Assembly: GCA_023381895.1 (NCBI GenBank)
Contig: JAMCTA010000041.1
Span: 1 to 6,598, forward strand
Direction of reading: 5' to 3'
DNA: 6,598 bases
Origin: Chloroflexota bacterium
GTDB lineage: Bacteria > Chloroflexota > UBA4733
Below are positions 1-4,845 of the stretch, piece after piece (positions within the stretch are counted from its first letter, which is position 1; each line of letters begins with the position of its first letter). The notes beneath the pieces were generated by a model. That model worked only from the letters and a program-made list of their open reading frames with translations. It was not told where the DNA came from and did not search any database. The translations under genes and the position numbers were made by a program.

Positions 1-1045
1 CGGTGAGACGGTAGAACGAGATCATCGCGACCAGAGTGCCGGCGACGGGCACCGCGAAGATGGCGCCCCAAATCCCCGCGATCTTCCCCCCTGCTACCAG
101 CGCAAGCAGGACTAGGAGCGGGTGCATACCTACGCTCTGGCTCATTACCCTCGGCGCCAGAACGTTAAGCACCACCTGCTGCATACCTAGGAGCAGCACG
201 ATGATCCACCATGTGCTCTCGGGATGCAAGGCGAGAGAGATCACCACCGGAGGGATGATCGCCAGTACTGGGCCAACAAACGGGACAAGCATTATGACAA
301 AGACGAAGATCGCGGTCACTGCCGTGTAGCTCAGTCCGGCGATCCCCATGACGACCACGGTCCCCACCGCATAGACCACCGCCTGGATCAACTGGCCCCG
401 AATGAATCCTCCGAAAGAACGATGGATGCTGAAGACCAGGTAGTTCACTTCGTCTCTGCGGTCTTTTGGGATCGCCTGCACCAGAGCGGACATGAACTTG
501 CCGCCGTCCAGCATGATGTAGAAGGAAAAGACGAGCACCAGCACCACACTCAGGAGCACGGACGCTACGCCGGTGGCCAGTATCAGGGCATTGTTGACGA
601 TGCTCGGCCCCAGGCCTTGGATGCTTCGAGCTGCCTGCGCATAATCGAAGGACCCCAGCGCGCTCCCGAGAATCCCCTGATGGGGAAGCCCAGCCTCGAA
701 CCCGGCAAGCCATGCGCCGACGCTATCGACATAGGAAGGCAGGTTGGTCCCGAACTGGGATACCTGGAGCGCTACTACCGGCACTACGAGAACGGTGCCA
801 GCGCTCAAGATAACGAGCAGCCCCAGGTAGACCAACGCGACCGCCAGCGGCCTCGGGACCCGGGCCCCGAACGTGACGAAGCTCGTCACGGGCTCAAGCG
901 CGAACGAGAGGACCCAGGACAGCACCAGCATTAGAATTACGTCCGCGAAACGGATAACAAACTCCCAGACCAGCCCTGCCAGATAACTGGCAGCGATGAT
1001 CACTAACAGGACGATCAGCGCCTTGAACCAGGGGTCCTTCAGCAA
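1..1045 (-). CDS. AI-2E family transporter (PerM/UPF0118), 3' end cut by window edge
   Basis: This is a polytopic inner-membrane protein of the AI-2E/PerM family. Characterised members have been linked to autoinducer-2 export or Na+/H+ antiport, so the substrate here is unknown. 348 codons are visible and members usually run to about 340-370 residues, so only the last few are missing to the left. Hydrophobic segments lie near residues 10-50, 66-95, 150-178, 222-270 and 278-345. Family signatures are clear: FIRGQLIQAVVYAVGT (about 214-229), LVPFVGPVLAIIPP (about 253-266), LAPRVMSQSVGMHPLL (about 296-311) and GGKIAGIWGAIFAVPVAG (about 319-336). The start is uncertain. I chose TTG at 1045, preceded by a GAAGGTAGG purine stretch. 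An upstream CTG at 1066 would give MKVGIPVLLKDPWF, directly after an in-frame TAA. The gene begins about 30 bases after the WYL regulator and is probably in its operon. Confidence 0.93.
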   Translation of the reverse strand, partial: MLKDPWFKALIVLLVIIAASYLAGLVWEFVIRFADVILMLVLSWVLSFALEPVTSFVTFGARVPRPLAVALVYLGLLVILSAGTVLVVPVVALQVSQFGTNLPSYVDSVGAWLAGFEAGLPHQGILGSALGSFDYAQAARSIQGLGPSIVNNALILATGVASVLLSVVLVLVFSFYIMLDGGKFMSALVQAIPKDRRDEVNYLVFSIHRSFGGFIRGQLIQAVVYAVGTVVVMGIAGLSYTAVTAIFVFVIMLVPFVGPVLAIIPPVVISLALHPESTWWIIVLLLGMQQVVLNVLAPRVMSQSVGMHPLLVLLALVAGGKIAGIWGAIFAVPVAGTLVAMISFYRLT

Positions 1046-1074
1046 AACCGGTATGCCTACCTTCAGTTAACGTC

Positions 1075-1713
1075 TTACAGTCTGGAAGCTATGGTGACCG
1101 CCTCGATATTCTCCACCCTGAACATCATGACACGCTTCTTTTGATGGCACCGCCCAACCAGGTACCATGAGCCCATGTAGGGCATCAGCAGTTGCGGGTC
1201 CACGACCGGATTCGGGAGGCTAACCGACGCCTTCGCCGCGATGTGTATCTGAATCGGGCGCTTCTCGAATAGGGCCTCCGTCAGCGCGAGAAACACCTTG
1301 TCCTCAGCTATCTGGTCTGGACTGCCCAGAGATTCCAGGCTCTTGCGCATGAGCGGTTGGAGGTGAAGCGGAAAAACCGTGGGAAGCTTGGCAAGAAGCG
1401 ACTTCAAGGGTTCCTGGGGAGCGTTGCGGTCCTGGGCCGCGGTTCTGAGCGCGGAGATCAAGGCCCTTGCCTCGGAGAAAGAGAAGTCGACGGTGGTCTG
1501 ATTATCCTCGGTGGAGAAGCGGTAACCCTTCCTGCGTACCAGAGGAAAGCGAAGCTCCTCCCTGATGACGCGGAGATCCTCCTGCACCTGCCGCTCGCTA
1601 AGGGCATACGAAGCCGCGAGCCTGCGGCGGCTGGTGCCCGGGTTCTCGGCGATATGCTCGATGATGGCCCAGATCCGGCTGAGCCGGTCGATGGCCAACT
1701 GGTCTCGTTCCAC
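1075..1713 (-). CDS. Short HTH-WYL domain transcriptional regulator
   Basis: Predicted cytoplasmic DNA-binding regulator of 212 residues. A winged helix-turn-helix of the DeoR/YafY type spans about residues 5-66 (TSRRRLAASYALSERQVQEDL, then a wing at RRKGYRF). A WYL domain follows at about 137-210, with the eponymous W183-Y184-L185 in GSWYLVGRC and the following MMFRVENIEAV strand. WYL domains bind ligands or nucleic acids and control the attached HTH; the ligand here is unknown. The protein stops right after the WYL core, so the WCX extension found in many relatives of about 300-330 residues is absent. The start was set at GTG 1713, with GAGAGG nine bases upstream, because the HTH begins just after it. 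The frame stays open to 1989, but that extension runs through tRNA-Arg and is not credible. A TTG farther upstream is an alternative. Its likely target is its own operon with the downstream permease (inference). Confidence 0.85.
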   Translation of the reverse strand: MERDQLAIDRLSRIWAIIEHIAENPGTSRRRLAASYALSERQVQEDLRVIREELRFPLVRRKGYRFSTEDNQTTVDFSFSEARALISALRTAAQDRNAPQEPLKSLLAKLPTVFPLHLQPLMRKSLESLGSPDQIAEDKVFLALTEALFEKRPIQIHIAAKASVSLPNPVVDPQLLMPYMGSWYLVGRCHQKKRVMMFRVENIEAVTIASRL

Positions 1714-1942
1714 GGCGCAAAGCCTCTCGGGCTGGACCCAATGGCAGCGTGCGCGTTCTGCGCGCTCCGAAAGCGAACAAAAAACCGCGGGCAACCATTC
1801 CTGTGATGAGTATGGTCTACCAGCGGTTACCTCAAAGTCTGGAACGACCAGGGTACGGGGCTCGTATCCCCGTCCAGTCTGATGGCTCCCATTACGCTGC
1901 CGCGGTGTCCTGGCGGCGAATTCGCGACGAATGAAAAGAAGG

Positions 1943-2016
1943 TACCCCGGATAGGACTCGAACCTACGACCTTTGGGTCCGCAACCCAACGCTCTAATCC
2001 ACTGAGCTACCGGGGC
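1943..2016 (-). tRNA. tRNA-Arg, anticodon GCG
   Basis: Complete 74-base cloverleaf. The acceptor stem GCCCCGG/CCGGGGT closes with a terminal G-U pair, the D arm is GCTC/GAGC, the anticodon stem is TTGGG/CCCAA, and the T arm is GTAGG-TTCGAGT-CCTAT. The seven-base anticodon loop is TTGCGGA (1978-1984), giving anticodon GCG at 1980-1982, which reads CGC and by wobble CGU. C35, A20 in the D loop and discriminator A73 agree with arginine identity. The next genomic bases are CCT, so CCA is not encoded and must be added post-transcriptionally. Most bacteria use ACG (inosine-modified) for this codon box, so GCG is unusual. It is the last tRNA of a three-tRNA cluster. Confidence 0.93.
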
Positions 2017-2023
2017 ATACAGG

Positions 2024-2115
2024 CGGAGGAGCAGGGATTCGAACCCTGGACAGAGGTTTAAAGCCCCTGTAACCGCTTAGCAGGCGGCCGCACTAGGCCA
2101 CTATGCGACTCCTCC
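2024..2115 (-). tRNA. tRNA-Ser, anticodon GCT (reads AGC/AGU)
   Basis: Class II tRNA of 92 bases. The acceptor is GGAGGAG/CTCCTCC, the anticodon stem is GCCGC/GCGGT, and the loop CTGCTAA places anticodon GCT at 2079-2081. The long variable arm is ACAGGGG/CCTCTGT (seven pairs, one G-U) around CTTTAAA, and the T arm is CAGGG-TTCGAAT-CCCTG. Discriminator G73 fits serine. CCA is not encoded (CCT follows). It lies 7 bases upstream of tRNA-Arg and 48 bases downstream of tRNA-Ser(TGA), so the three are almost certainly one transcript. Confidence 0.96.
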
Positions 2116-2163
2116 GCGAAGGCTATTACCAGCACCTGGAAGTGGGCCGGTCAGAAGCGACGG

Positions 2164-2246
2164 CGGAGGGGGAGGGATTCGAACCCCCGGGGCTCTCGCC
2201 CGACCGTTTTCAAGACGGCCACCATAAGCCACTCGGACACCCCTCC
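2164..2246 (-). tRNA. tRNA-Ser, anticodon TGA (reads UCA and other UCN)
   Basis: Class II tRNA of 83 bases. The acceptor is GGAGGGG/CCCCTCC, the anticodon stem is GCCGT/ACGGT, and the loop CTTGAAA places anticodon TGA at 2210-2212. The short variable arm is GGGC-GAGA-GCCC, the T arm is GGGGG-TTCGAAT-CCCTC, and the discriminator is G73. CCA is not encoded (CCG follows). It is the first gene of the tRNA cluster, about 58 bases downstream of the expected start site of the TTGACA/TAGAAT promoter. Confidence 0.95.
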
Positions 2247-2310
2247 AGGTGCACACTCTATTCTGATGTAAAGGGGCAAGCGCAAACCGTGATCCTGCCC
2301 ACGACTGGAG

Positions 2311-2340
2311 ATTCTAGACGACGCAAAGGCTCCGTGTCAA
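2311..2340 (-). promoter_or_regulatory. Sigma-70-type promoter of the Ser-Ser-Arg tRNA cluster
   Basis: On the minus strand a perfect -35 TTGACA (2335-2340) is followed by an 18-base spacer and the -10 TAGAAT (2311-2316). Transcription would start near 2304 and enter tRNA-Ser(TGA) at 2246. No clear intrinsic terminator was found between tRNA-Arg and the WYL gene, so read-through into the regulator and permease is possible. Confidence 0.75.
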
Positions 2341-2432
2341 TGCGATGGATTCATTGCTGCACGTTCAAAAGGTCGACAACGTGACAGTCCGGTGCTCGTA
2401 GCAGCGCTCCTGGCTTACCCAATTGAACCACC

Positions 2433-2461
2433 TTGACCTGGACGTCCGTGAGCATTAAGAT
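2433..2461 (+). promoter_or_regulatory. Sigma-70-type promoter of the riboswitch-NiCoT transcript
   Basis: A -35 TTGACC (2433-2438), a 17-base spacer and a -10 TAAGAT (2456-2461) sit just upstream of the cobalamin aptamer. A start near 2468 places the first aptamer stem about 17 bases into the RNA, as expected for a riboswitch leader. Confidence 0.7.
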
Positions 2462-2484
2462 GGCGCCGGATCAAATAAGAAAAG

Positions 2485-2600
2485 CGGCAATGGTGCCCCG
2501 TGAGGGGCCGCGAGCGAAGCCGGTGAGAAGCCGGCACTGTCCCGCAACTGTGATGCGGCTGTAGACCACGGCCGATGAGTCAGGACGCCTGCCATTGTCG
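2485..2600 (+). ncRNA. Cobalamin (B12) riboswitch aptamer, compact form
   Basis: The aptamer is closed by a nine-pair P1 stem, CGGCAATGG (2485-2493) with CCATTGTCG (2592-2600), including one G-U. Inside are the family landmarks: GGTGCC near the 5' side, GAAGCCGGTGAGAAGCCGGC (2516-2535), CTGTCCCGCAACTGTGA (2537-2553), and the 3' B12-box element GAGTCAGGACGCCTGCC (2577-2593). The peripheral arm that many long cobalamin riboswitches carry between ACTGT and the B12 box (CCACTG...GGGAAGG) is missing. A short hairpin near 2555-2574 takes its place, so this is a compact variant. Cobalamin binding normally lowers expression of the gene downstream, here the nickel/cobalt permease. Confidence 0.94.
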
Positions 2601-2885
2601 AGTTACATGCGCCTCCGAGAGAGGGGAGTAGGTATTGGTCGAGAACAGTGCACCCCTTGCTCTTCTAAAGGCAGGGGGTTTCTGTATGTGTGAGGGCGTT
2701 CTCCCTCGCTCATCTTGTCGAGTACAGGCCCCTTGCTCTCCTCGAGTCGATTTTGTAGGTGCCGCGGGTGACTGCCGCTAGCGTTCAGTGAACTGCGCGA
2801 GTGGGTGCCGTCGGGATTCGTTCGAATGCCGCCAACAACCCGTCAGGTAAGGGCGTTGGGTCACAAGCTGAGGGGAGTGATAGTC
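2601..2885 (+). promoter_or_regulatory. Long leader/expression platform between riboswitch and NiCoT gene
   Basis: These 285 bases carry no credible gene. They hold a terminator-like hairpin (2652-2679), a second small hairpin with GTGAGGG/CCCTCGC arms (about 2689-2710), two imperfect copies of a segment beginning GTCGAG and containing CCCCTTGCTCT (2638-2666 and 2717-2742), and a ribosome site AGGGGAG (2871-2877) eight bases before the ATG. The hairpin is over 200 bases from that site, which favours control of termination over direct masking of translation (inference). Confidence 0.6.
2652..2679 (+). terminator. Candidate riboswitch-controlled terminator hairpin
   Basis: ACCCCTTGC (2652-2660) pairs with GCAGGGGGT (2671-2679) over nine pairs, one of them G-U, around a ten-base loop. 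It is followed by TTCTGTATGT, a weak T-rich tract. It lies about 50 bases downstream of the aptamer. The 3' arm could instead pair with a second CCCCTTGC at 2729-2736. The poor T tract limits certainty. Confidence 0.45.
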
Positions 2886-3986
2886 ATGACAGGGACAGTT
2901 GCGAATCGGGATACGTCTGGGAGATGCTTCGTCGGAGGGGAACTTCGGCGGTTAGGTGCGTTCTTCGTCGTTGTGGCGGCCCTGCACGTCGCGGGGTGGG
3001 GCACCCTGGTCTTTCTCGTTGCGCCCAAGTACCAATCGGTTTTGGGGATTGGGGTCGGCTTCACCGCCTACCTGCTCGGGCTGCGCCACGCGTTCGATGC
3101 CGATCACATCTCGGCCATCGATAACACCACGCGGAAGCTGATGGCCGAAGGAAAGCGGCCCCTTGGGGTAGGCTTCTTCTTCTCTCTGGGCCATTCCACC
3201 ACTGTCCTCGTCCTCGCGGTGGCAATCGCCCTCGCCCAGCAAGTGGCCGGACAGATTGCGAGCGACAACTCGACCCTCAGAAGCATCGGGGACCTCCTCG
3301 GGACGGGTGCGTCCGCTCTCTTCTTGTACCTCATCGCGGCGCTCAATATCGCGATCCTCGTGGATGTTCTTCGGGTGCTGCTGGACGTGCGCAAGGGAAA
3401 GTACAGCGAGGAGAGGCTTGAGCAACAACTTGCGGACCACGGCTTCATGAGCCGCTACTTCGGTCGGATCTCTCGGGCCGTTGGGAGCAGTTGGCAGATG
3501 TTCCCCGTGGGATTCCTCTTTGGGCTTGGGTTCGACACGGCCAGCCAGGTGGCCCTCCTGGCGCTCGCCGCGGGGGCTGAGTCAGAGGGGCTGCCGTTCT
3601 ATGCGATCCTGTGCCTACCGGTAATTTTCGCCGCAGGGATGTCCGTGATGGATACAGCCGATGGGGCATTCATGAATAAGGCTTACTCGTGGGCGTTCTC
3701 CGGCCCGATTCGAAAGATTTACTACAACCTTACGGTGACCAGTTTATCCATCCTCGTGGCCCTGCTCGTAGGCAGCGCTGAACTTCTCGGCATCGCACGT
3801 GACCGTCTCGACCTGGTCGGCCCGTTCTGGAACTTCATAGCCTCCCTTGACTTCGGCGTCCTTGGCTACTTGATCGTTGCGCTCTTCGTCATCACGTGGG
3901 CCATCTCTTACGCCGTGTGGAAGCTGTTGCGGATCGAGGAACGGTGGCGGCTTTCGCCAACCGCTCAGTCGGACCGCGGGGACTGA
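2886..3986 (+). CDS. NiCoT-family nickel/cobalt permease (HoxN/HupN/NixA type)
   Basis: High-affinity divalent nickel/cobalt uptake permease in the cytoplasmic membrane, 366 residues with about eight membrane segments (near 24-46, 52-66, 94-120, 138-168, 203-232, 236-256, 280-305 and 322-347). The signature RHAFDADH motif is at 67-74 (H68, D73, H74; HX4DH), in LGLRHAFDADHISAIDNTTRK. Other family motifs are GFFFSLGHST (96-105), LGFDTASQVALL (214-225) and MDTADGAFMNKAYSWAF (255-271). The ATG at 2886 was chosen because AGGGGAG lies eight bases upstream and the protein then starts just before the first membrane segment. An in-frame GTG at 2805 is upstream of this site. The preceding cobalamin riboswitch points to cobalt for corrinoid synthesis as the physiological substrate; sequence alone does not exclude nickel. 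Confidence 0.96.
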   Translation: MTGTVANRDTSGRCFVGGELRRLGAFFVVVAALHVAGWGTLVFLVAPKYQSVLGIGVGFTAYLLGLRHAFDADHISAIDNTTRKLMAEGKRPLGVGFFFSLGHSTTVLVLAVAIALAQQVAGQIASDNSTLRSIGDLLGTGASALFLYLIAALNIAILVDVLRVLLDVRKGKYSEERLEQQLADHGFMSRYFGRISRAVGSSWQMFPVGFLFGLGFDTASQVALLALAAGAESEGLPFYAILCLPVIFAAGMSVMDTADGAFMNKAYSWAFSGPIRKIYYNLTVTSLSILVALLVGSAELLGIARDRLDLVGPFWNFIASLDFGVLGYLIVALFVITWAISYAVWKLLRIEERWRLSPTAQSDRGD

Positions 3987-4009
3987 CCGCCGCTCACTCG
4001 GGGCGGTCA
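3984..4009 (+). terminator. Hairpin at the end of the NiCoT gene
   Basis: TGACCGCC (3984-3991) pairs perfectly with GGCGGTCA (4002-4009) around a ten-base loop, starting at the stop codon itself. No T tract follows, so it is a weak intrinsic terminator at best. It may act as a 3' stabilising hairpin. Confidence 0.45.
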
Positions 4010-4037
4010 TGGAGGAACGGTAGCGTACTATAGGTCA

Positions 4038-4064
4038 GCTCGGACGCTGCTTCCACGCCCGAGC
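4038..4064 (-). terminator. Hairpin downstream of the Ser(CGA)-Ser(GGA) tRNA pair
   Basis: On the minus strand GCTCGGGCG pairs with CGTCCGAGC (nine pairs, one G-U) around a nine-base loop. It begins four bases after the encoded CCA of tRNA-Ser(GGA). There is no T tract. Its position suits termination or 3' processing of the tRNA transcript. Because it is symmetric it could also act on NiCoT transcripts from the other strand. Confidence 0.45.
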
Positions 4065-4068
4065 GATA

Positions 4069-4156
4069 TGGCGGAGAGGGTGGGATTTGAACCCACGAGG
4101 CTGTTACACCTACCCGCTTTCCAGGCGAGCGCCCTAGGCCACTAGGCGACCTCTCC
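4069..4156 (-). tRNA. tRNA-Ser, anticodon GGA (reads UCC/UCU), CCA encoded
   Basis: Class II tRNA. The acceptor is GGAGAGG/CCTCTCC, the anticodon stem is CTCGC/GCGGG, and the loop CTGGAAA places anticodon GGA at 4120-4122. It has a short variable arm (AGGT/GCCT) and a T arm GTGGG-TTCAAAT-CCCAC. Discriminator G73 (4072) is followed by a genomic CCA (4069-4071). Note TTCAAAT in the T loop where the other four tRNAs have TTCGA(A/G)T. It is the second of two serine tRNAs in this group, 50 bases after tRNA-Ser(CGA). Confidence 0.95.
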
Positions 4157-4175
4157 ATCAAAGCGACTACTTATT

Positions 4176-4208
4176 ATTACCTATCAGCTATCTGCTAGCG
4201 GCTATCTG
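4176..4208. repeat. Degenerate GCTATC/GATAGC repeats between two serine tRNAs
   Basis: The spacer between the tRNAs contains GCTATCTG at 4187-4194 and again at 4201-4208, plus the related CTATC at 4181-4185 and GCTAGC at 4194-4199. The second copy runs into the CCA end of tRNA-Ser(CGA). A similar 17-base string (15 matches, opposite orientation) occurs at 4766-4782. Confidence 0.5.
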
Positions 4209-4296
4209 GCGGAGGGAGAGGGATTCGAACCCCCGAGGCCTTGCGGCCTGCTCGATTTCGAGTCGAGTGCACTCAACCGGACTATGCGATCCCTCC
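4207..4296 (-). tRNA. tRNA-Ser, anticodon CGA (reads UCG), CCA encoded
   Basis: Class II tRNA of 90 bases including CCA. The acceptor is GGAGGGA/TCCCTCC, the anticodon stem is CTCGA/TCGAG, and the loop CTCGAAA places anticodon CGA at 4258-4260. The variable arm is AGGCC-GCAA-GGCCT, a five-pair stem with a GCAA loop. The T arm is GGGGG-TTCGAAT-CCCTC. G73 (4210) is followed by CCA (4207-4209). A strong promoter lies about 40 bases upstream. Confidence 0.96.
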
Positions 4297-4337
4297 GGGC
4301 AACCCACGGCGGAGTTGGCCGCCGGGCCGCGCCAAAA

Positions 4338-4366
4338 AGTATAGCACAGCCGGATTCCTGTCTCAA
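4338..4366 (-). promoter_or_regulatory. Promoter of the Ser(CGA)-Ser(GGA) tRNA pair
   Basis: Minus strand: -35 TTGAGA (4361-4366), 17-base spacer, -10 TATACT (4338-4343) preceded by TGC, an extended -10. Start is expected near 4331, giving a leader of about 35 bases before tRNA-Ser(CGA). Its -35 region overlaps the upstream part of the divergent HesB-like gene's promoter. Confidence 0.78.
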
Positions 4367-4387
4367 CGCCGGAAGATCTGCTATAAT
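4359..4387 (+). promoter_or_regulatory. Extended -10 promoter of the HesB-like gene
   Basis: Plus strand: consensus -10 TATAAT (4382-4387) with TGC directly upstream (4379-4381), an extended -10 motif that can work with a poor -35. The expected -35 place (4359-4364, TGTCTC) is weak. Start is expected near 4394, a leader of about 25 bases. Confidence 0.72.
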
Positions 4388-4418
4388 TTCTCCGCTACAC
4401 ATCACATGGGAGGCGCAG

Positions 4419-4760
4419 GTGATTATCATTAGGCCCGAGGCGCTAGCGCAGCTACGAAGCCTCAATGTGGAAGGAAATCCAGCCAAGTTGGAGTTCAACG
4501 CTGAACCTGACAACGAAGGGGGCTACAACTGCTCGGTTGCTCTGGTGGCCGACGTGGCGCCCGAAGCCGAGATCGAGGACATCGACGGGGTGACGATAGG
4601 TTACGTCGGGATGGCCAACAGCGTGTTCGCGGGTTCGGTTGTCGGGTTGGACCCATCTGGGGAGCTAACCCTGGAGATGGTCGAGGACGAAGCCGGTAGC
4701 TGCGGCGTCGATGGCTGCGGCGACGGGGGATGCGGATCCGGCTGTAGCTGCGGCGTCTAG
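4419..4760 (+). CDS. Small HesB/IscA-like protein with Cys/Gly-rich tail
   Basis: A 113-residue cytoplasmic protein. Residues 1-88 follow the HesB/IscA (Fe-S biogenesis fold) pattern: MIIIRPEALAQLRSL, then a strand pair containing YNCSVALVAD (C38), the acidic PEAEIEDIDGVTIGYVG, and GELTLEMVED. Residues 94-112 form a tail with C95, C100, C105, C109 and C111 spaced by Gly, Asp and Ser. Classical A-type carriers use three cysteines, one central and a terminal C-G-C pair. Here C38 and the tail may play those parts, so a role in Fe-S or metal handling is plausible but unproven. The GTG start at 4419 has GGGAGG five bases upstream; the open frame further upstream runs into tRNA-Ser(CGA). It has its own promoter, divergent from the tRNAs, and is convergent with argS. 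The family assignment is moderate, and a metal-storage or peptide-precursor role for the tail cannot be excluded. Confidence 0.8.
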   Translation: MIIIRPEALAQLRSLNVEGNPAKLEFNAEPDNEGGYNCSVALVADVAPEAEIEDIDGVTIGYVGMANSVFAGSVVGLDPSGELTLEMVEDEAGSCGVDGCGDGGCGSGCSCGV

Positions 4761-4773
4761 TCGGGGATAGCTG

Positions 4774-4824
4774 TTAGGTGATGGGGATCGGGGGCCTGTG
4801 ATTGGCCAGGGCCCCGTCACCTAA
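4774..4824. terminator. Inverted repeat between convergent HesB-like gene and argS
   Basis: TTAGGTGATGGGG (4774-4786) pairs with CCCCGTCACCTAA (4812-4824) over 13 pairs with one G-U, and an inner GGCC/GGCC stem lies in the loop. It sits between the stop codons of two convergent genes and can fold in either transcript, so a bidirectional terminator is likely. Neither side has a real T tract. Confidence 0.55.
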
Positions 4825-4845
4825 TAGTCGACGTCCACCACCCAC

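Noticed and set aside
165..713. 182-codon minus-strand open frame inside the permease gene
   Set aside because: It is out of frame with the AI-2E family protein, whose conserved motifs are intact in the other frame.
224..934. 236-codon plus-strand open frame opposite the permease
   Set aside because: It lies antisense to a clear AI-2E family gene, has a low-complexity polar composition rich in His, Asp, Glu and Arg, and lacks a recognisable domain. It is a shadow frame.
1917..1926. Perfect palindrome GCGAATTCGC after tRNA-Arg
   Set aside because: A single ten-base palindrome is expected by chance in this sequence, and it has no partner site or T tract.
1714..1989. N-terminal extension of the WYL protein to 1989
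   Set aside because: The extension would translate tRNA-Arg and has no family similarity. GTG 1713 with GAGAGG upstream fits the start of the HTH domain.
2103..2384. 93-codon plus-strand open frame
   Set aside because: It overlaps the 5' ends of two tRNAs and the tRNA promoter on the other strand, and shows no protein features.
2805..2885. GTG start for the NiCoT permease 27 codons upstream
   Set aside because: No good ribosome site precedes it. The ATG at 2886 has AGGGGAG at ideal spacing, and the extension is not membrane-like.
4284..4418. Upstream extension of the HesB-like protein
   Set aside because: It would run through tRNA-Ser(CGA) and both promoters. GTG 4419 has a strong ribosome site and follows a mapped-looking promoter.
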